Shown here: one piece after another, positions 1 to 12,621 of the stretch
Layout of the letters: each line of letters starts with the position of its first letter
How positions within the stretch are numbered: position 1 is the first letter of the stretch
Source of the DNA: Opeltia flavorubescens
Taxonomy: Eukaryota; Ascomycota; Lecanoromycetes; Teloschistales; Teloschistaceae
NCBI GenBank assembly: GCA_000442125.1
Contig: KE546973.1
Coordinates: 1,364,001-1,428,000 of the forward strand
DNA length: 64,000 nt
Reading direction: 5' to 3'
The notes under the pieces: model-generated
The model's input: only the letters and a program-made list of their open reading frames with translations
What the model was told of the DNA's origin: nothing
Databases searched by the model: none
Made by a program: the position numbers and the translations under genes

Positions 1-2977
1 AGAGGTCGTTGACGTTCTGAAGACTGATGTGGAACGGTGAGCATCTAACACACACTTGTCTTTCGATCAAGTGAGCTGAGACGGCATACTTAGACTTCAA
101 CTTGCCCACAATCAAATATGCTACATCCCGGACTCCTTCTCGCAATGTTGGCCGCTTAAGTATCTCAATCTCCGGGGCAACCTCTTCCCAGAGTTCCCTA
201 CTCCCGTGAGATAAACCCTCTGCAGAGTATTGAATGCCAACTGATGGGCCATAGCTTTTGTCTTTACCCCAGCTCGAAATCCTAGATCTCAGTAACAACG
301 AAATACGGACCATTCCGGAAAGCATCCGGTCTATGAGATCTTTGAGGGTTTTATCTTTGACCAAGAACAAGATCTGGAATGTACCTGTATGTGTCAAGGA
401 TCTCGACACCCTGAGAATGCTGAAATTGGCCGGGAATCCTCTGCGCAAGGACATCGCAGCTATTGTTGACGCAAAAGACACTCATTTGCCATTCGACGAG
501 GCCGCCACCGATAACGAGAAAGAAACCTTCATCACCACAAATTTGAAGCACCATCTCAAAGTGGAAGCAGCCAACGAATCAGGTGAAGGTTCAAGGTAAG
601 GATACTGTAATGCACAACTGCTTATGTCACTAACGCTTGATGTAGTAGCGAAGGGCCTCTAGAAACACCGCGTCCATTCATGCGCAATGGCAGTCTTCGA
701 TTCCCTGTCANGACGAATGGTAGCATGTCTGAAACTGTATCTGAAGCACGATCTCCTGGCTTTGCCAAACCGCCGATACCTGAGCGTTCTCATTTCCGTG
801 TGACTTCAGGCCAGAACAACATGATGCATAAATCAGCCCTACGACGACCTGGTCTTGCACCGCTGAACATAGGAAATGAACGAAACAGATCGAATAGTGA
901 GAGTATCCTTCAGGCGACGCAAAACAACCGCATCAAACGTATGGGAATGGTTACGAAGAAGAAGAATGAACTTGGTACAGTGGCAGAGAACCAACAGAAC
1001 CGGAATAGCTTCCACCTTAGAGGCCAAAGCCATGCTTCCGCATTGCGCGACTGGAATCAGACGGGAGACCTTGGCGATCCTGGTGCGATGAATGGTAATC
1101 GAGGTCATCAACGACATTCCTCTGACGTTGCGCATCCCCCACATACATTCGTCTCATATCTGAATAATTCGCGAATCCGTCGAAAGCGACGCTTGAAGCC
1201 CAAATTTGTGGATTCTGCTATCAGTATTAGGTATTCGCTCTCGACTTTCGATCAGACCACAAATGGGTTGATTCAGTCACTCCAAAGCCGACCCCAGAAG
1301 AGCTGGTCCAGGCTGAAGGATGCCCAACATGATGCGTCTTTCAGAATCGCCAGTCTTCACCATTCCGTCAACACGCTGATTCAAGAGGGGAAGAATGGCC
1401 GAGCTACATCATCCTCGAAAAAGAAGTCCTCAACGCTATCTCTAAATGCATGCCATTCAGCCATCACCAGATACAATCGTCTAGCAAATCTACTGCTAGA
1501 CCAGTCTACTCAGGTAATGGCTGACGGAGCCCATATGTATATCCGTACTCTTGTACTTCATGTCCTGGGAAGCTCTGCAGAGATGTGTCATGCTTTCCAT
1601 CCGATTGGGCAAAATTCGAAACGAACAACAATCACTCAAAAATGGGTCTCGTCAAAGAAGATCCCTTCGCAAGTCTCCCATCGAGTTCTTCATGACGAAC
1701 CCCTCCGTGATCAATCTCTTACTCCTACTCGAGAGCGACCAGTCACTGCAAAGCGCATCAAGAATTGGAACTCACCTCAACAGCCGAAATTTACGAACAG
1801 CTTCAAGCCGACAGCGACTGCTCATCAATATACAGTGCAGCCCACTCCGTCTCATCCTCCAATGTCGCAGCCGACGCCACCTCAATCCATACTCTCTCAA
1901 CCCGCCGTCCCCTTATACCTCAACGGTCGCAGCAGATCGAACAGCCGCGTAGACCAATACAACCTCCCCTCAAGCACAGACAGCACCTTCGCCATATCCC
2001 CCGCCATGACCCCTTCATCACTAGGCGCATTCAGCGTCCCAGGAACCCCGCTTAATCGTTCACGAAGCAGCAGCATCGCAGCAGGCGCACACATTGGAGG
2101 TCGAATGACCCCCGCAAGCAACGGCACACCCTACTTCGAACCCGACTCCACCGTCCAACTCCAACCACAATTCGAAAAAATCCACACCCTCCTCTCGCAA
2201 ACCGTCTCGCATGGCCGCAAAGCTCTGCCCACATTGAAGGAAACTTTCATCGCTGCCCTCAACGAAGCTCAAACGGAACAAGACCGTGCTCACTGCGAGC
2301 AATGGGCCCGTCGTATACGTACCTGCAGCTTGGCATCGGAACTCAGCACCATTGTCCAGAAACGCCTGCAGGTTGTGCGCTCTTCTTCCGCAGCAACAGA
2401 CCCAAACAACGTCTACACAAATGGAAATGCATGGACGGATAAAAGTTTCTGGGAATTGGCGAAGAAGTTCCTCGCTACCATCACAGAATTATTGCAAGAC
2501 GTCCGCGCCAGTTTTCGCGAAGGTAACGCACACCCGGAGATCGTGGCGTTGATGCGTCCCGTGAGCAATCTAAGCAAGGCAACAAGTCACGCTATCCGCG
2601 ATTCCCCCTGGAATAATCCCCACAACAATAATAATAATACAGCACACTCTCTTCCCGGCTCCTCCGTCAACAGTAACGGCAATGGTTTCGGTCCAGCGAC
2701 ATCCCCAAGTAATCTCAGCACCGCTTCCAGCAGCGTATACGGGCATCGGCAACGCAGGTCCTCGGGTGAGAATTCCTACGCTGCGAGTCTTCCGCCGACG
2801 CCGTTGTCCGCTGCGTTGGGACCTGCGGCGCAGGCGACGGTGCCGTCGACGCCCGCTGCGGCTGCTGCTGCGGCGGGGGGGAGTTCTGGGAGTTTGGAGA
2901 GGTCGTTTCAGGGGGGGTGGGGGGAGAGGGCGGATGCGCTGTTGCAGATGCAGCAGACGATGGTTTATCGGAGATGA
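1..2977 (+). CDS. SOG2: RAM-pathway leucine-rich repeat protein Sog2 (5' partial)
   Basis: The N-terminus lies left of the window. Exons are <1-36, 94-205, 255-595 and 646-2977; the junctions keep frame and give consecutive leucine-rich repeats (e.g. YLNLRGN, ILDLSNNEI, VLSLTKNKI). A long serine/proline-rich region follows, with the conserved QSLTPTRERP stretch and two helical blocks (around 1200-1600 and 2150-2600) typical of Sog2. In yeast Sog2 works with Kic1, Hym1, Mob2 and Cbk1 in the RAM network, which controls polarity, cell separation and wall integrity. That role is inferred from family membership. The C-terminus holds Asn and Ala runs. One undetermined base at 711 makes one residue unknown (codon ANG). 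The strong branch motif CTAAC at 630-634 supports the last intron. Confidence 0.9.
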
Positions 2978-3506
2978 ATGTTTGTATAGTAGGGTTGGGG
3001 GTTAAGAAGATCGTGGTGTCGGTTTTGTGGGATGGTGAAAAGGGGGCGAGACGGTCTTTAGAGTGGTTACGTCTTTTGTTAGTCATATGGTGGTCATGGT
3101 GTGCATAGCGGGTGGTAAACCATTATGGAAACGGCCGGGTCATATTTTGCATGAGATACCCCGAAAACATTACGCATGCGTCGATAGGACGCGATTCATT
3201 GATGATAATGTATATTAGATCGTAGAAAAAGACATGATAAATAGCCACAAAGAATTACAATGAACTATTCACAAGGTAGATTTGGTTGAAAATGAATGAA
3301 TTGGGTATCTTGAACACTTCCTAAAGAAAGATCGATAATCGTACACATAAAAGTTCGTCCCCTCTAGCTATGTATGCTAACTTCATCCACTGATCATCAT
3401 CCAAGAGACGCCAATAATAATGCTCACGCTCGACCACGAAAAACACCTCCAAGCCAGAAGATACGTAAAAGGAACGTCGTGCTCGTCATCAACTCCACGC
3501 AATCCC
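2978..3506. other. Intergenic, between convergent genes
   Basis: The 3' ends of SOG2 and of the four-span membrane protein gene face each other here. The stretch should hold both 3' UTRs. I see no further gene; the small open frames on both strands look like chance. Confidence 0.6.
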
Positions 3507-4369
3507 CTAAAACCTCTCCCCCATCATCGCCGGATGATGAGCCAAATCCGGTTTTCCAATAACGACGGATCGATGGTCAAACTTTGAAAACTGTTCCGGC
3601 TGCACATCATTCAACGGCGCACTAATATTCCTCCTCGGATCATTCATCCTCATCCCCGCGCTCGCAGGTACCGTATCCGACCTCCCCAACTGCATAGGCC
3701 GATGTTTAGAATCCACCCTCGTCATACTACTACTCGGACTCCCCATCATCGCCACCGGCAGGGGCAATTTCTGACTAGCAACAGCGCCATAAGCCCTCAC
3801 CTGCCTAGCCGTGACGCCCAATTTCTTCTGGCGGAAAATGTAAGAGGCGAAGATGTTTGCGACGCCGAGGATGAGGACGAGGATGCCCGAGGAGATGACG
3901 ATGCGCCAGTAGGATGTACCGAGGGATTTTTGGGATGTGGCTTCTTTGTTGAGGTTTCCGAGGACGGAGACGCCGACGATTATCATTAGGATGCCGAGGG
4001 TGAGGAAGCCGTGGGAGGGGGAGAGGAGGGGCCAGTTGCGGGCGAAGTAGCCGCGGAAGAGGGAGGTTTCGGTGAGGATTAGGAACACTGTTTGGTAATG
4101 AATTAGCGATTGTTCTTGTGACTTTTGAAGGGGGAAAGGATAAGGGAAGGGAAAATTGGTGTTGGGTTGGCTGTGAACTTACTGCTTAAGAATGCGGTGA
4201 TAACATGGCTGACTGCGTCGAAGAAGAAGAATTTGCTGACGATGAAAGTTTTGACGAGCATGGAGAAGGAGCCAATGATGACGGCAAGTAGGCCAATGAT
4301 GTTCATGACACGGATTACGTTGAGGATGATGTAGCCTGGACCTGCCAGTGGTTTCTTAAAGAAAGGCAT
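3507..4369 (-). CDS. Small four-span membrane protein of unknown function
   Basis: Two exons, 4369-4183 and 4087-3507 (intron 4182-4088 with GTAAGT donor and CAG acceptor), encode 255 residues. The protein has about four hydrophobic segments: near residues 12-35, 55-75, 85-105 and 120-142. The layout resembles MARVEL-like or DUF7598-type fungal membrane proteins. A hydrophilic serine-rich tail follows and is probably cytosolic. The start ATG at 4369 opens directly into the MPFFKKPLAG leader. There is no catalytic motif, so no function is assigned. The family label comes from memory of the general pattern and is less certain than the gene itself. Confidence 0.8.
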
Positions 4370-5279
4370 TTTCGCTTTTGAAGTGAGTGGTGTCTGCTGA
4401 GCGAGCTGATTCTGGACTGAGTTATCTCGGTGAGAGCTGCTGGCTGGACTACGCTTATTTGGTAGGTGGATGATGGCTGCTCAGCAGTAGATTTGAGATT
4501 TAACAAATAGGAAAGCAAGCACGACACAGTCGGCTTGTGATATTAGTAAAAGCAAAGGTAAGAAAAGTAATGAAAGAAGACACGCAGATCACACCTTGAG
4601 GTGGAGGGAAAAACGACAAAGGAATTAGACAAAGTCAAGAACAAAGAAAAGGAGTCTGATGAAAGGGGAGGTGGTCAATAGCAATTGTATATGCTATCGA
4701 CGCGAGGTAGGAGTCATTGTGATTCATTATTGTTTCGGCACAATAGCCTGAGTACGTGATGAAGATGGGACAATTAGGAGTTCTTGACGTATTACAATAT
4801 TCGTCTTGCATTAGCATGAGAAGGCTACACAGGGATTTCCTGGAATATGCTGATTCGATGGGATAGTTTGTAGATGCAGTTCGAGACGTGTCCCTCAAGC
4901 AGCTTCGTAAGTAGATGAGAATGTAGTGGTGCTCAGTCATTGATATTGCAGTGTGCCTTGTTTCGGAATATCCAGTGTCGGCGGTTACACGCTCTAAAAC
5001 ATGCCAAGCAAACGCGTCAAGGGCGCTTCAGTGGACGAGAAGGATTCTTGGGATTCAGGATTCATCGGAACGATTGTGACTGCAGATTCAGTTGCCGATT
5101 TGAGTCATTCGTCTGGCTGCAATCTTCAATTCGAATCTGTACAGCCCGATACTGTCTCTGTAACATAATATCACCAGAGGCCCTTCGGCCCCTGTGTGAT
5201 TGAAGTAAAACCGGTCAATATCCGGCCACGGCCCAACCCAACATCAACTATTTAGGGGCGCAGCTCACCCCCATTTACT
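4370..5279. other. Intergenic, putative divergent promoter region
   Basis: This lies upstream of the membrane-protein gene (minus strand) and upstream of the doubtful small gene at 5280. No conserved coding potential is visible on either strand and no repeat stands out. Confidence 0.5.
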
Positions 5280-5696
5280 ATGAACCACTATCAAAGCTCG
5301 ATACAACAGGCAGCGATAGATCCTTCCCCGAGGACATTTGCTGCGGCCAGGTATTCGACGTGTCGAGCATGACGCCATGATGACTGGTCTCCATTCGACC
5401 ACTTGCAACAACTGCTAACAACATATCTAGGCTGATCCGGGCTATGGTGCACTTTTCAGAAGAACGGTACTTTCTACTGGTCGCATCGGAAGAATACTAC
5501 CCTGCTCTTGTATCGACTGCCACTTCAGCCTCCGGTAACATGATTGCCATTTGATGCGTTGTCTTGAAAAAAAGATGTCCCCCTCGACGGTCAAATCTAC
5601 ATATCCACAGCAGCGAAATTGGGCAATATCGTACTGTCAGCTGTAAGTGACTTGTTAAAAGGCCAACTTTGGGGGCCCAGTATAATAGAAAGATGA
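5280..5696 (+). CDS. Possible small spliced gene, unknown protein of 98 residues
   Basis: A model with exons 5280-5350, 5431-5534 and 5575-5696 stays in frame from ATG to TGA and gives 98 residues. The first intron is good: GTATTC donor, CTAAC at 5415-5419, TAG acceptor. The second intron would be only 40 nt, shorter than its neighbours, and lacks a clear branch point. A strong GTAAGT at 5643 hints at another, alternative splice. The predicted protein starts MNHYQSSIQQ and includes LIRAMVHFSEERYFLLVA. I do not recognise it. It could be a real small gene, part of a longer transcript or a decayed gene. Confidence 0.35.
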
Positions 5697-6485
5697 AACA
5701 CCGAAGACATGAACGAACGAGTCATGAGCGCCAAGCCCTACAAGCATCCATTTAATTAAGTCACCGCCGATCATCCAATTTACCACTAAGATTTCGCCGC
5801 TGTTTCGGTTTGAGAGCCCGTCCGACCCAGACGAGGCTCAGCAACAAGCTTAATTCCTGCCGTTGCCCATTTCGATGATTAAGGGTACTTTAGGTAACTT
5901 CAGTCGTTTCTTTCTCAATCTGCTGGTATCGTCCTTCCATTTGGCCCCAATACTCCAACAGCGGAAACGCCGATGCCAACATCCCCACATTCCTAACGTC
6001 TCTATATGTCCTGTGCCTCCTCCTAGGTCTACCATTGAGGTCATTCTTTGGCGGGTATAGGTCCGAGAAATGCAAGTATTACGTGCAGGTAGGTCAGATG
6101 GCCACAGATCACAAACATCTATCCTTGCTCTACCACCATTTATCGTGAGAGCTGAGTTGCAGCCGGCCCGAATTGACTAAGAACAATGCTTGGAGATCAA
6201 GGATTCGAGCATACTATGCACTCAGTACTCAAATTTCACGTCGGCGGCGGCATCATAGCGTGTCGCACGACCAACAGTCCCTCTTGAGCATCTCGAAATG
6301 GTGCCTGTATAGAGTAGATCAGGTTGGACCAAGGTGTAGCTTAATAAACTTCTTCATCTGCCCGCTCATCCTTCGTATTCTCTTCCTATCTCTATCCTCA
6401 TCTCAATTTCCCTTATGTGTGTGACTCTCCCTGAATAGCATATCTTCTCCTTCCTTCATCTCATCTCATCGTCCTCACCGCCACG
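5697..6485. other. Intergenic, upstream of secreted glycoprotein gene
   Basis: No gene is supported. The last 130 bases before 6486 are rich in C and T, as is common in fungal 5' leaders. Confidence 0.5.
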
Positions 6486-8822
6486 ATGTGTCGTCCTTTG
6501 CAGGCATGCTTAGGCTTGGCCTTTCTTGTCATCACCCCTTCCCTTATTTCTGCCGAACCCATCAGGCTCGGCCACAAGCGAGCTGCTGAGTTGAACCCCA
6601 TGCTCTACAAGCGGCAGGCATCGGGGACCCCAAGCAATGCCTTGGACGTTCTTCAGGCCGCACTGTCTACTTTTTCCACCGCACCAGCTCCTCTGACCAC
6701 CCAACCTCCATCAAGTACAGCTGTTCAAGATTCCCCAACGACTACAACGGGAGATTCGCCCTCAACGACTTCAGATGCTGGCCCGCAGCAGGCCAATATA
6801 AGAGTATCAGTTGCTCAACCCTCATTGTGTTCCGAATCTGCTTTGCAATTCTCATCGGCTTATTCGGTCCCAACCGGAGTCATCGTCATCCAGACCGAAA
6901 CTGGCTGGGGCGACCAGGGCTCGATATGGAACATCTCTGCCAATGATGGTGTTCAAATCTCCGACATGCATGTGCCATGCCAAGGCAGTGCGTGTACCGG
7001 TATCACTGGAAACACGGAAACTGATGGGCAAATTACCCAAAATCCTGACGGTAGCTGGTGGGTTATCTGTTTTCATAATTAAGTAGAAATGGCTAACATG
7101 CAGCAGGTCGATGAATGTGACGGCCGCGATGCGTATGATGATCAAAATGCCATTATCGGGTTGATGGAATGCTGACTGATGTCCAGAACCCTCGGTGGGC
7201 CTTTTCGGTAATGCTTCTGGAGGAAATCCCGTTGACGGCAAATACGACTTGACCATTACTTCCACCCCACCCTGCGCATTACCCATATTCCAAAACTGCT
7301 CCGGCCGCAAATTTGATCCATCTGCAGACCAATGGGACGCATACTCCACTGGTGACTTTTTGACCAAATACCTTGCAGATAACAGCATCAACACCTTGTC
7401 GGATCTTCTGTCGAAAGCTAGCACAGACTTCCTTCCGACTACGGATGCGCAGGCCTTGATTTGCAATCCAGATTCAGGTCAGCTTTATACCTGCGAGTTC
7501 CCAAGTTATACGCAGTGTGATTCCACCTCCAAAGATTCGACCGCCGGCTACCTAATCGTTGCTGCGACCATTCGGATGAGCCAACTTCTTAGTTTGTTGT
7601 ATGGCACTATTAACAGCGCTCAGGGCGATATGGCGGGATATATCACACAAATTGTTGTCAAATTCTTCCAACCTCAAGCCGAGCAAGAATGGCAGGCCAT
7701 CGTAACAGCTGTATCTTCTATCGTCGGATTGTTCACCTTCCTTGCCATCATTCTAGATGCCTTCACTGAAGGTGCCGCGACCGGAGTCCTTGTTGCCGCT
7801 ATCGTTGGCGTCCAGAGTGCTCTGGCAGCGGCAGCGAATTTCAAGAATGGCTTTGAGAAGCAAAAGCCAGACGCCACCTATCTAGCAATTGATGGAAATT
7901 ACACACAAAGCGTCATGGACTATGCCCGAGGACTCGAGGACACTGTCAATAATGTATGGAATGGCAAGGAATTGGGGCCGAGTGGAATTACTGCTGCGAT
8001 GGCGAGCGGAGCATGGCTCTCTGTACCCAACCCTTTCAACGTTACCGGTATCGCAGAAAATGCGAGAGATTGGCTTGACAACATACTGGTCACCAGCTAC
8101 ATCAATAGGGTTTTCAACGATGCCGATGCCTACATTCTCTTCTTGCCGTATGGCGAAATGAGTTACTATGGCAAAGACCAGCGGTATACTTTCACACAAG
8201 ATATCTGCGCAAACCATTGGGCCAATGATCCGAGCTGGCCTTTCTACGCCACATGTGATATCCCCCTGAACGACAAGCCAGGAATGGCCGTGGTTACACG
8301 ACCTCACTCTGAAGGCTACGGTTCCAAGGATTGGACCTCAAAGGTTGAATGGCAATGGGCGTCGTATAAGTGGAGCTCTCATGACATGGTGGCTTCATCA
8401 ATTAATGGCTACGGAGAACATGGATTCAACTACAACCTCACGAATATCGATTTCTCGAGCATCTTGAACAAAGGTTCGCAGGAAGCTATTGATCAGTGGA
8501 AAACGTTACCGCTCAGTACTCCTGGCCTTTTCAACCTTCCAGTCTGTGAGATTCCGGGCTTGGAATTTGTTCCGGGAAGTCTCCAGGTTCAGACAGATGT
8601 GAGTAATCTCTCTTCGCTTTCTTGGCTCTGACTTTTTCAACCCGCAATCTTGAACCGTTTTGCTGACCAGACGTCCAGATGGGTGATAATACCGGCTACC
8701 ATTACAACGATCCCTGCTGGTGCAAGTACTCGAATACTTCCGCCGGCACCGGCGTCCTCACAAAGTTTACCGATAATGTTTCCGCCAACATCGCCAAGAG
8801 CGTTAACTGCAACATAAGTTGA
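6486..8822 (+). CDS. Large secreted glycoprotein of unknown function
   Basis: Exons 6486-7057, 7107-7132, 7187-8598 and 8679-8822 give 717 residues; the second exon is only 26 nt. Residues 1-23 form a signal peptide (hydrophobic core LGLAFLVITPSL). Dibasic KR pairs at residues 31-32 and 42-43 look like Kex2 processing sites. A Ser/Thr/Pro-rich linker follows (about 60-105), then a long globular region with many Asn-X-Ser/Thr sites and about ten cysteines. A hydrophobic stretch around residues 360-410 (VSSIVGLFTFLAIILDAF, then small residues) is unusual for a soluble protein. The last exon carries DPCWCKYSN. No enzyme motif is seen. It resembles widespread fungal secreted proteins of unknown function. 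Confidence 0.82.
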
Positions 8823-9287
8823 TGATGGAGATTATCCTTGGCTCTCGCATCGAGGGACATCGTAGACAGACTCATGAAGCTTGACATTTGACGATCCCAG
8901 CATGCGATGGTATTGCATGTGGCTCCGTAACGACATATTGCAACTTGATTCTGTGTACATACACTACCATTCTTCAACATATATGTTAAAATGATGTTAT
9001 CAATCCATGTCACTGTGAAGAATTTCAACGTGGTCGTTGATCAGTCACCGTATCATGTGATTAAGGTCTTCACAAAGCATTCGCTGTCATACAAAATCCC
9101 CTCAGCCCTACGCCCATGTTCCAAAAATAACCATGCTCAAAAAACCGCAATCCCGAAAGCTTCCTAAAAACCCATATTACCTACGACCTAACATCAAATA
9201 TTCCACATTCCCAACACTGTCCTTACCACCACACGCCCCCTAAGACCTCTATTCTCTCTATAGAACTACAATACACATTTTGACGCC
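8823..9287. other. Intergenic
   Basis: This holds the 3' UTR of the secreted protein gene and the leader of the SERF-type gene. Nothing else is supported. Confidence 0.5.
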
Positions 9288-9990
9288 ATGGCCCGCGGAA
9301 ATCAGCGCGACAAAGCCCGTGAGAAAAACCAAAAGGAACAATCTGCGCAGGTACCGTACACTTTCCCCATCTCTTCTACGCCCGCGGTTTTACTTGCCTT
9401 TTGTCTCTGGGGAATACGACAGCTAATATAAATTTTGGAGGTATAGAAGAAGAAAAATAACGTACGCTCTCTTTCCCTATCTCACTCTCCTCCCTCCCTG
9501 CATCGATTTCCCCCAGGGGCCTCTCACACCCCTCACACTCCACTCTCCTCCCTTCACATATATTCTCCCCGGGGCCATACACCATCCAAAACCCCACTCT
9601 TATACGAAACATCAAATTCCTCCTACCTCACGCCACCCCACCCCAACCCAAAGCTCCCACAATCCTCGCCTCTCAACCCCCCTCAACGAAAAACCTTCCC
9701 TACAAAAACCAAAAAAAAAAAAAATTTCACGACACTAATTTCCTTCTCTTAACAGCAATCCGGCACGGAATTCGCCCGCACAAAAGAAGCCCAGGCGGCG
9801 ATAATGCGCAAGAAGCAGGATGAAGGTATTCAATACCCCTTCCTTTTCTCTTCTCTGCCCCTCTCTATACCCCCATACCCCTCAGAACCATATCAAAGGA
9901 CGATATACTAATGAAAGATGACCATCAACAGCCGATGCGAAAAAAGCCACCACGAACCCTTCTTCGAATGCCGGATCGGGGAAGAAATAA
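9288..9990 (+). CDS. SERF/4F5-family small basic protein
   Basis: Four exons, 9288-9350, 9447-9461, 9756-9825 and 9932-9990, encode 68 residues. The protein starts MARGNQRDKAREKNQ and continues with the highly charged KKKNNQSGTEFARTKEAQA segment, the signature of the small EDRK-rich factor (4F5, DUF1909) family. Members bind nucleic acid and influence protein aggregation in animals; the fungal role is unclear. The gene is easy to miss because no exon exceeds 70 nt and the second exon is 15 nt. Intron 2 is long for this window (294 nt) and contains a run of 14 A (9711-9724). Confidence 0.88.
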
Positions 9991-10547
9991 ATCCAACCCC
10001 TTCCCGTCCTAAGAAAGCTTTGGAAACCGACGATGAAAGAGCGGGGGTTCTAGTTTTTGATATTTGGAGAACAGATGATGAGACGATGGAATTTCTTGAC
10101 AGCGATATTAGCGGGGGAAGGAGTAGATTGCGGATTTCGAATTCCGATGGGTGAGGGTCAGGGGAGTTTCAATCTTTGTGTACAACATAATCTATTGGAC
10201 AGAATCGGAGTAACAAATTCAAAGAAAAACAGAGATGAGAAACACGAATGGCATGCTCATGGTTTCCACAATCTCTACCCTGGGACCAAAAAAATGGGAG
10301 ACGTAATGAAGGGAGCATCTTCAATCATGCAAATTCAAACCATCGTTGTCCTGAGCTCTGATAGAAGCCATCCACCACCGAAAACGCAGGCAGGGGAATC
10401 AAGCTACCGCATGCGTCTTAAGCATGCAATCTCCCTTGTTTATGTCTATAAACAATGCAATAGCTCGCTCGCTCGTTCGCTTGACGGCAGAAAACAATAG
10501 AAAGCACGCTTCTAATCCTCGCATGCTGCGCCCTCCCAGCCATATGC
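9991..10547. other. Intergenic, between convergent genes
   Basis: This is the 3' flank of the SERF-type gene and of the SOK1-like gene. An open frame of 147 codons at 10057-10500 shows no recognisable protein features and probably is UTR sequence. Confidence 0.5.
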
Positions 10548-12621
10548 TCAAAGTGGAGGCGTCCTCTTCTTTCCTGAATCCCCACTACCCGAGCTTCCCA
10601 TATCGCTAGAATCAGGAGTATATCCCTCCCGCGGACCTCGACTGTCTACAGTCTTTGACCGGTGCAATGAATCTTGTGTAGCCGTAACAGTAGGCCCGCT
10701 GGTTTGGACCGGCGAAATCTCCACATCCCCTCTCCGCCTCTCCCCCATCTCCTGCTCCGGTGTGAAAATCGCCTGCTCCACGAGAGAACTCTCCTCGAAA
10801 GACGGCTGGTTATAGAAGATAGGCGCCCACACCCTCCAATGCAGGACCAGGACATGCGCCGTCCTCTTCGCCAGACTTTCAAGACTCAAATCTGTTTTGC
10901 GTGGACTCTCCCCAGGTCCAGCCGGCCCCGGATCATAGCGATTTAATATCTCAAGCGGCGTCATGTCTAAGATGGAATCCGCCTCCAAACCGACCATTCT
11001 TGCAAACTCATCCCAAACACGTACTTTGACTTCTCCCCAATCGAGGAGTGTCTCTTTGAAGAGCTGGTAGGTGAATAGACAGGTATCGTGATCCGGTAAA
11101 GCTTCGATGTTGCATATTCGAAAGGCCTCGGTTATGATCTGGAGGACGACACAAGAGTGGGCTTTGAACGCGAAGTGCCGGTCTAGACCTCCTATAACCG
11201 CCCACACATTTTGCAAAGACTGAGCATAAGTCTGATCTGTCAAAGTACGCCTCCAGCCAAGGTGATGAAGTGTCCCTCTAAAGGTAGCCACGCATGCTGC
11301 ATGGTAGTGACACAGGTGGAAATCATGTTGTATCGCATGTAAGCGGTCGAAATCAGCGGAAAAGGTCAATGGAAACACACTCGAGCCCGAGACAATTTTT
11401 TCGACTGATCTGTCTAGAAAAAGCGAGAATTGATCGCTTTCTTGAGGGTCGTCACAGGTGGCCTCGAACCAGTGTCTTTCATGGGAGATTGGCCATCCAG
11501 CAGCGACCCGACTCAGAATTTGGCTTTGCTCGAATTGAATTCCATCCTCGAGTAAGTAGAGTCGGAGGTAACGGATTTGATGGTTCGCTACGTCCTAAAG
11601 ATATATCAGTATCCAACATCATGGAACATATAGAAAAGTGCCATACCAGCTTCATGGTCTCCAATACACCGAAAAGATCCTTGATAGCGTTGACGAGCTG
11701 TTGAGCATTTTGAGCAGAGATGGCTTCACTTGTTCTTTTAACCATAGCCTTAACCATAGGATCACGCATCGGTGAACAAGAACACAATAAGACCTCCCCA
11801 AGCCATTCCATCAGCCGTGCCATATCACATATCCCGTTTTCCAGCTCTTGCATGCGAAGATCGACATCGAACTGATCATCGACCGTTTGCCATTTGACTT
11901 CTGGAACCAGAGTCTTGACGACCTCACGAATAGCTACGATCATGCGCGGGATTCGCTCAGGAGGTGTTGGTGAAATATCTGAGCTCCTCTTGACTGTGGG
12001 TGGATGGGTTGGTGAGCGGGTAAGGGCTGGTCGAGGGCTTCTTGGATCTTCAATGTACCGCTCTAATTCGGTAGCTAATGCTTCGAAGTATAGATCCTCC
12101 TCACGCTTTTTGTTGATGCCACGTTCACCGTTGGTGTTGGGTCGAAACATGATTTCGTGCTCGAAATTGAGATCATGCCTTAAGCGGGCGTCGTTGACGA
12201 TTTTGTTCAGTTCGAGCTCGTTTAGTGAGTTTTTGGTGACAGGTGGGTCCAGACTCGCCGTGCAGAAATGGCTTTCTTCCTTAGTCATCCGCCGCTCATG
12301 TGAAAGATGCGGTCTGCCATGAGGGCTCTCCGTACTGTAGATAGTTTGAGCTGAATGCTGGGATTGAGGGCGTCTTCGTGGTGGAGATTTTGGCATGGAA
12401 CGATGTCCTAAACTATGTCCTTCTCGTTGTAACCTTGGTGGTGAAGTAGTGATCTTATGCAAGTGATCGAAAGAAGATACGCGGTCGGCTACACGCCTTC
12501 CAGAACACGACGCAGGTTTTGGTGGAATGGTTTTTGGTGTTTCAGGATAGTTTGGACTTTTGGTGGGGGGTGAAGCTTGATTGGGCCGAAAGTCGGCAGA
12601 AGCAGTTTTTCGAGATACCAT
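10548..12621 (-). CDS. SOK1: T-complex protein 11 (Tcp11)/Sok1-like protein
   Basis: Two exons, 12621-11647 and 11594-10548, give 673 residues; the 52-nt intron sits in phase 0 between ETMKL and DVANHQIRYLR. Residues up to about 200 are disordered and Pro/Ser-rich. The Tcp11 domain fills the rest, with recognisable blocks DMARLMEWLGEVLLCSC, NHQIRYLRLYLLEDGIQFEQ and ALPDHDTCLFTYQLFKETL. The C-terminal 100 residues are again disordered. Yeast SOK1 is a high-copy suppressor of protein kinase A loss, and Tcp11 proteins act in cAMP signalling. A role in PKA-linked growth control is inferred. The start is the first ATG before the conserved region; a 130-codon frame just upstream (12621-13013) is not joined to it. 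Confidence 0.87.

Noticed and set aside
10057-10500. 147-codon open frame after the SERF-type gene
   Set aside because: It begins within the 3' flank of that gene and has no recognisable features.
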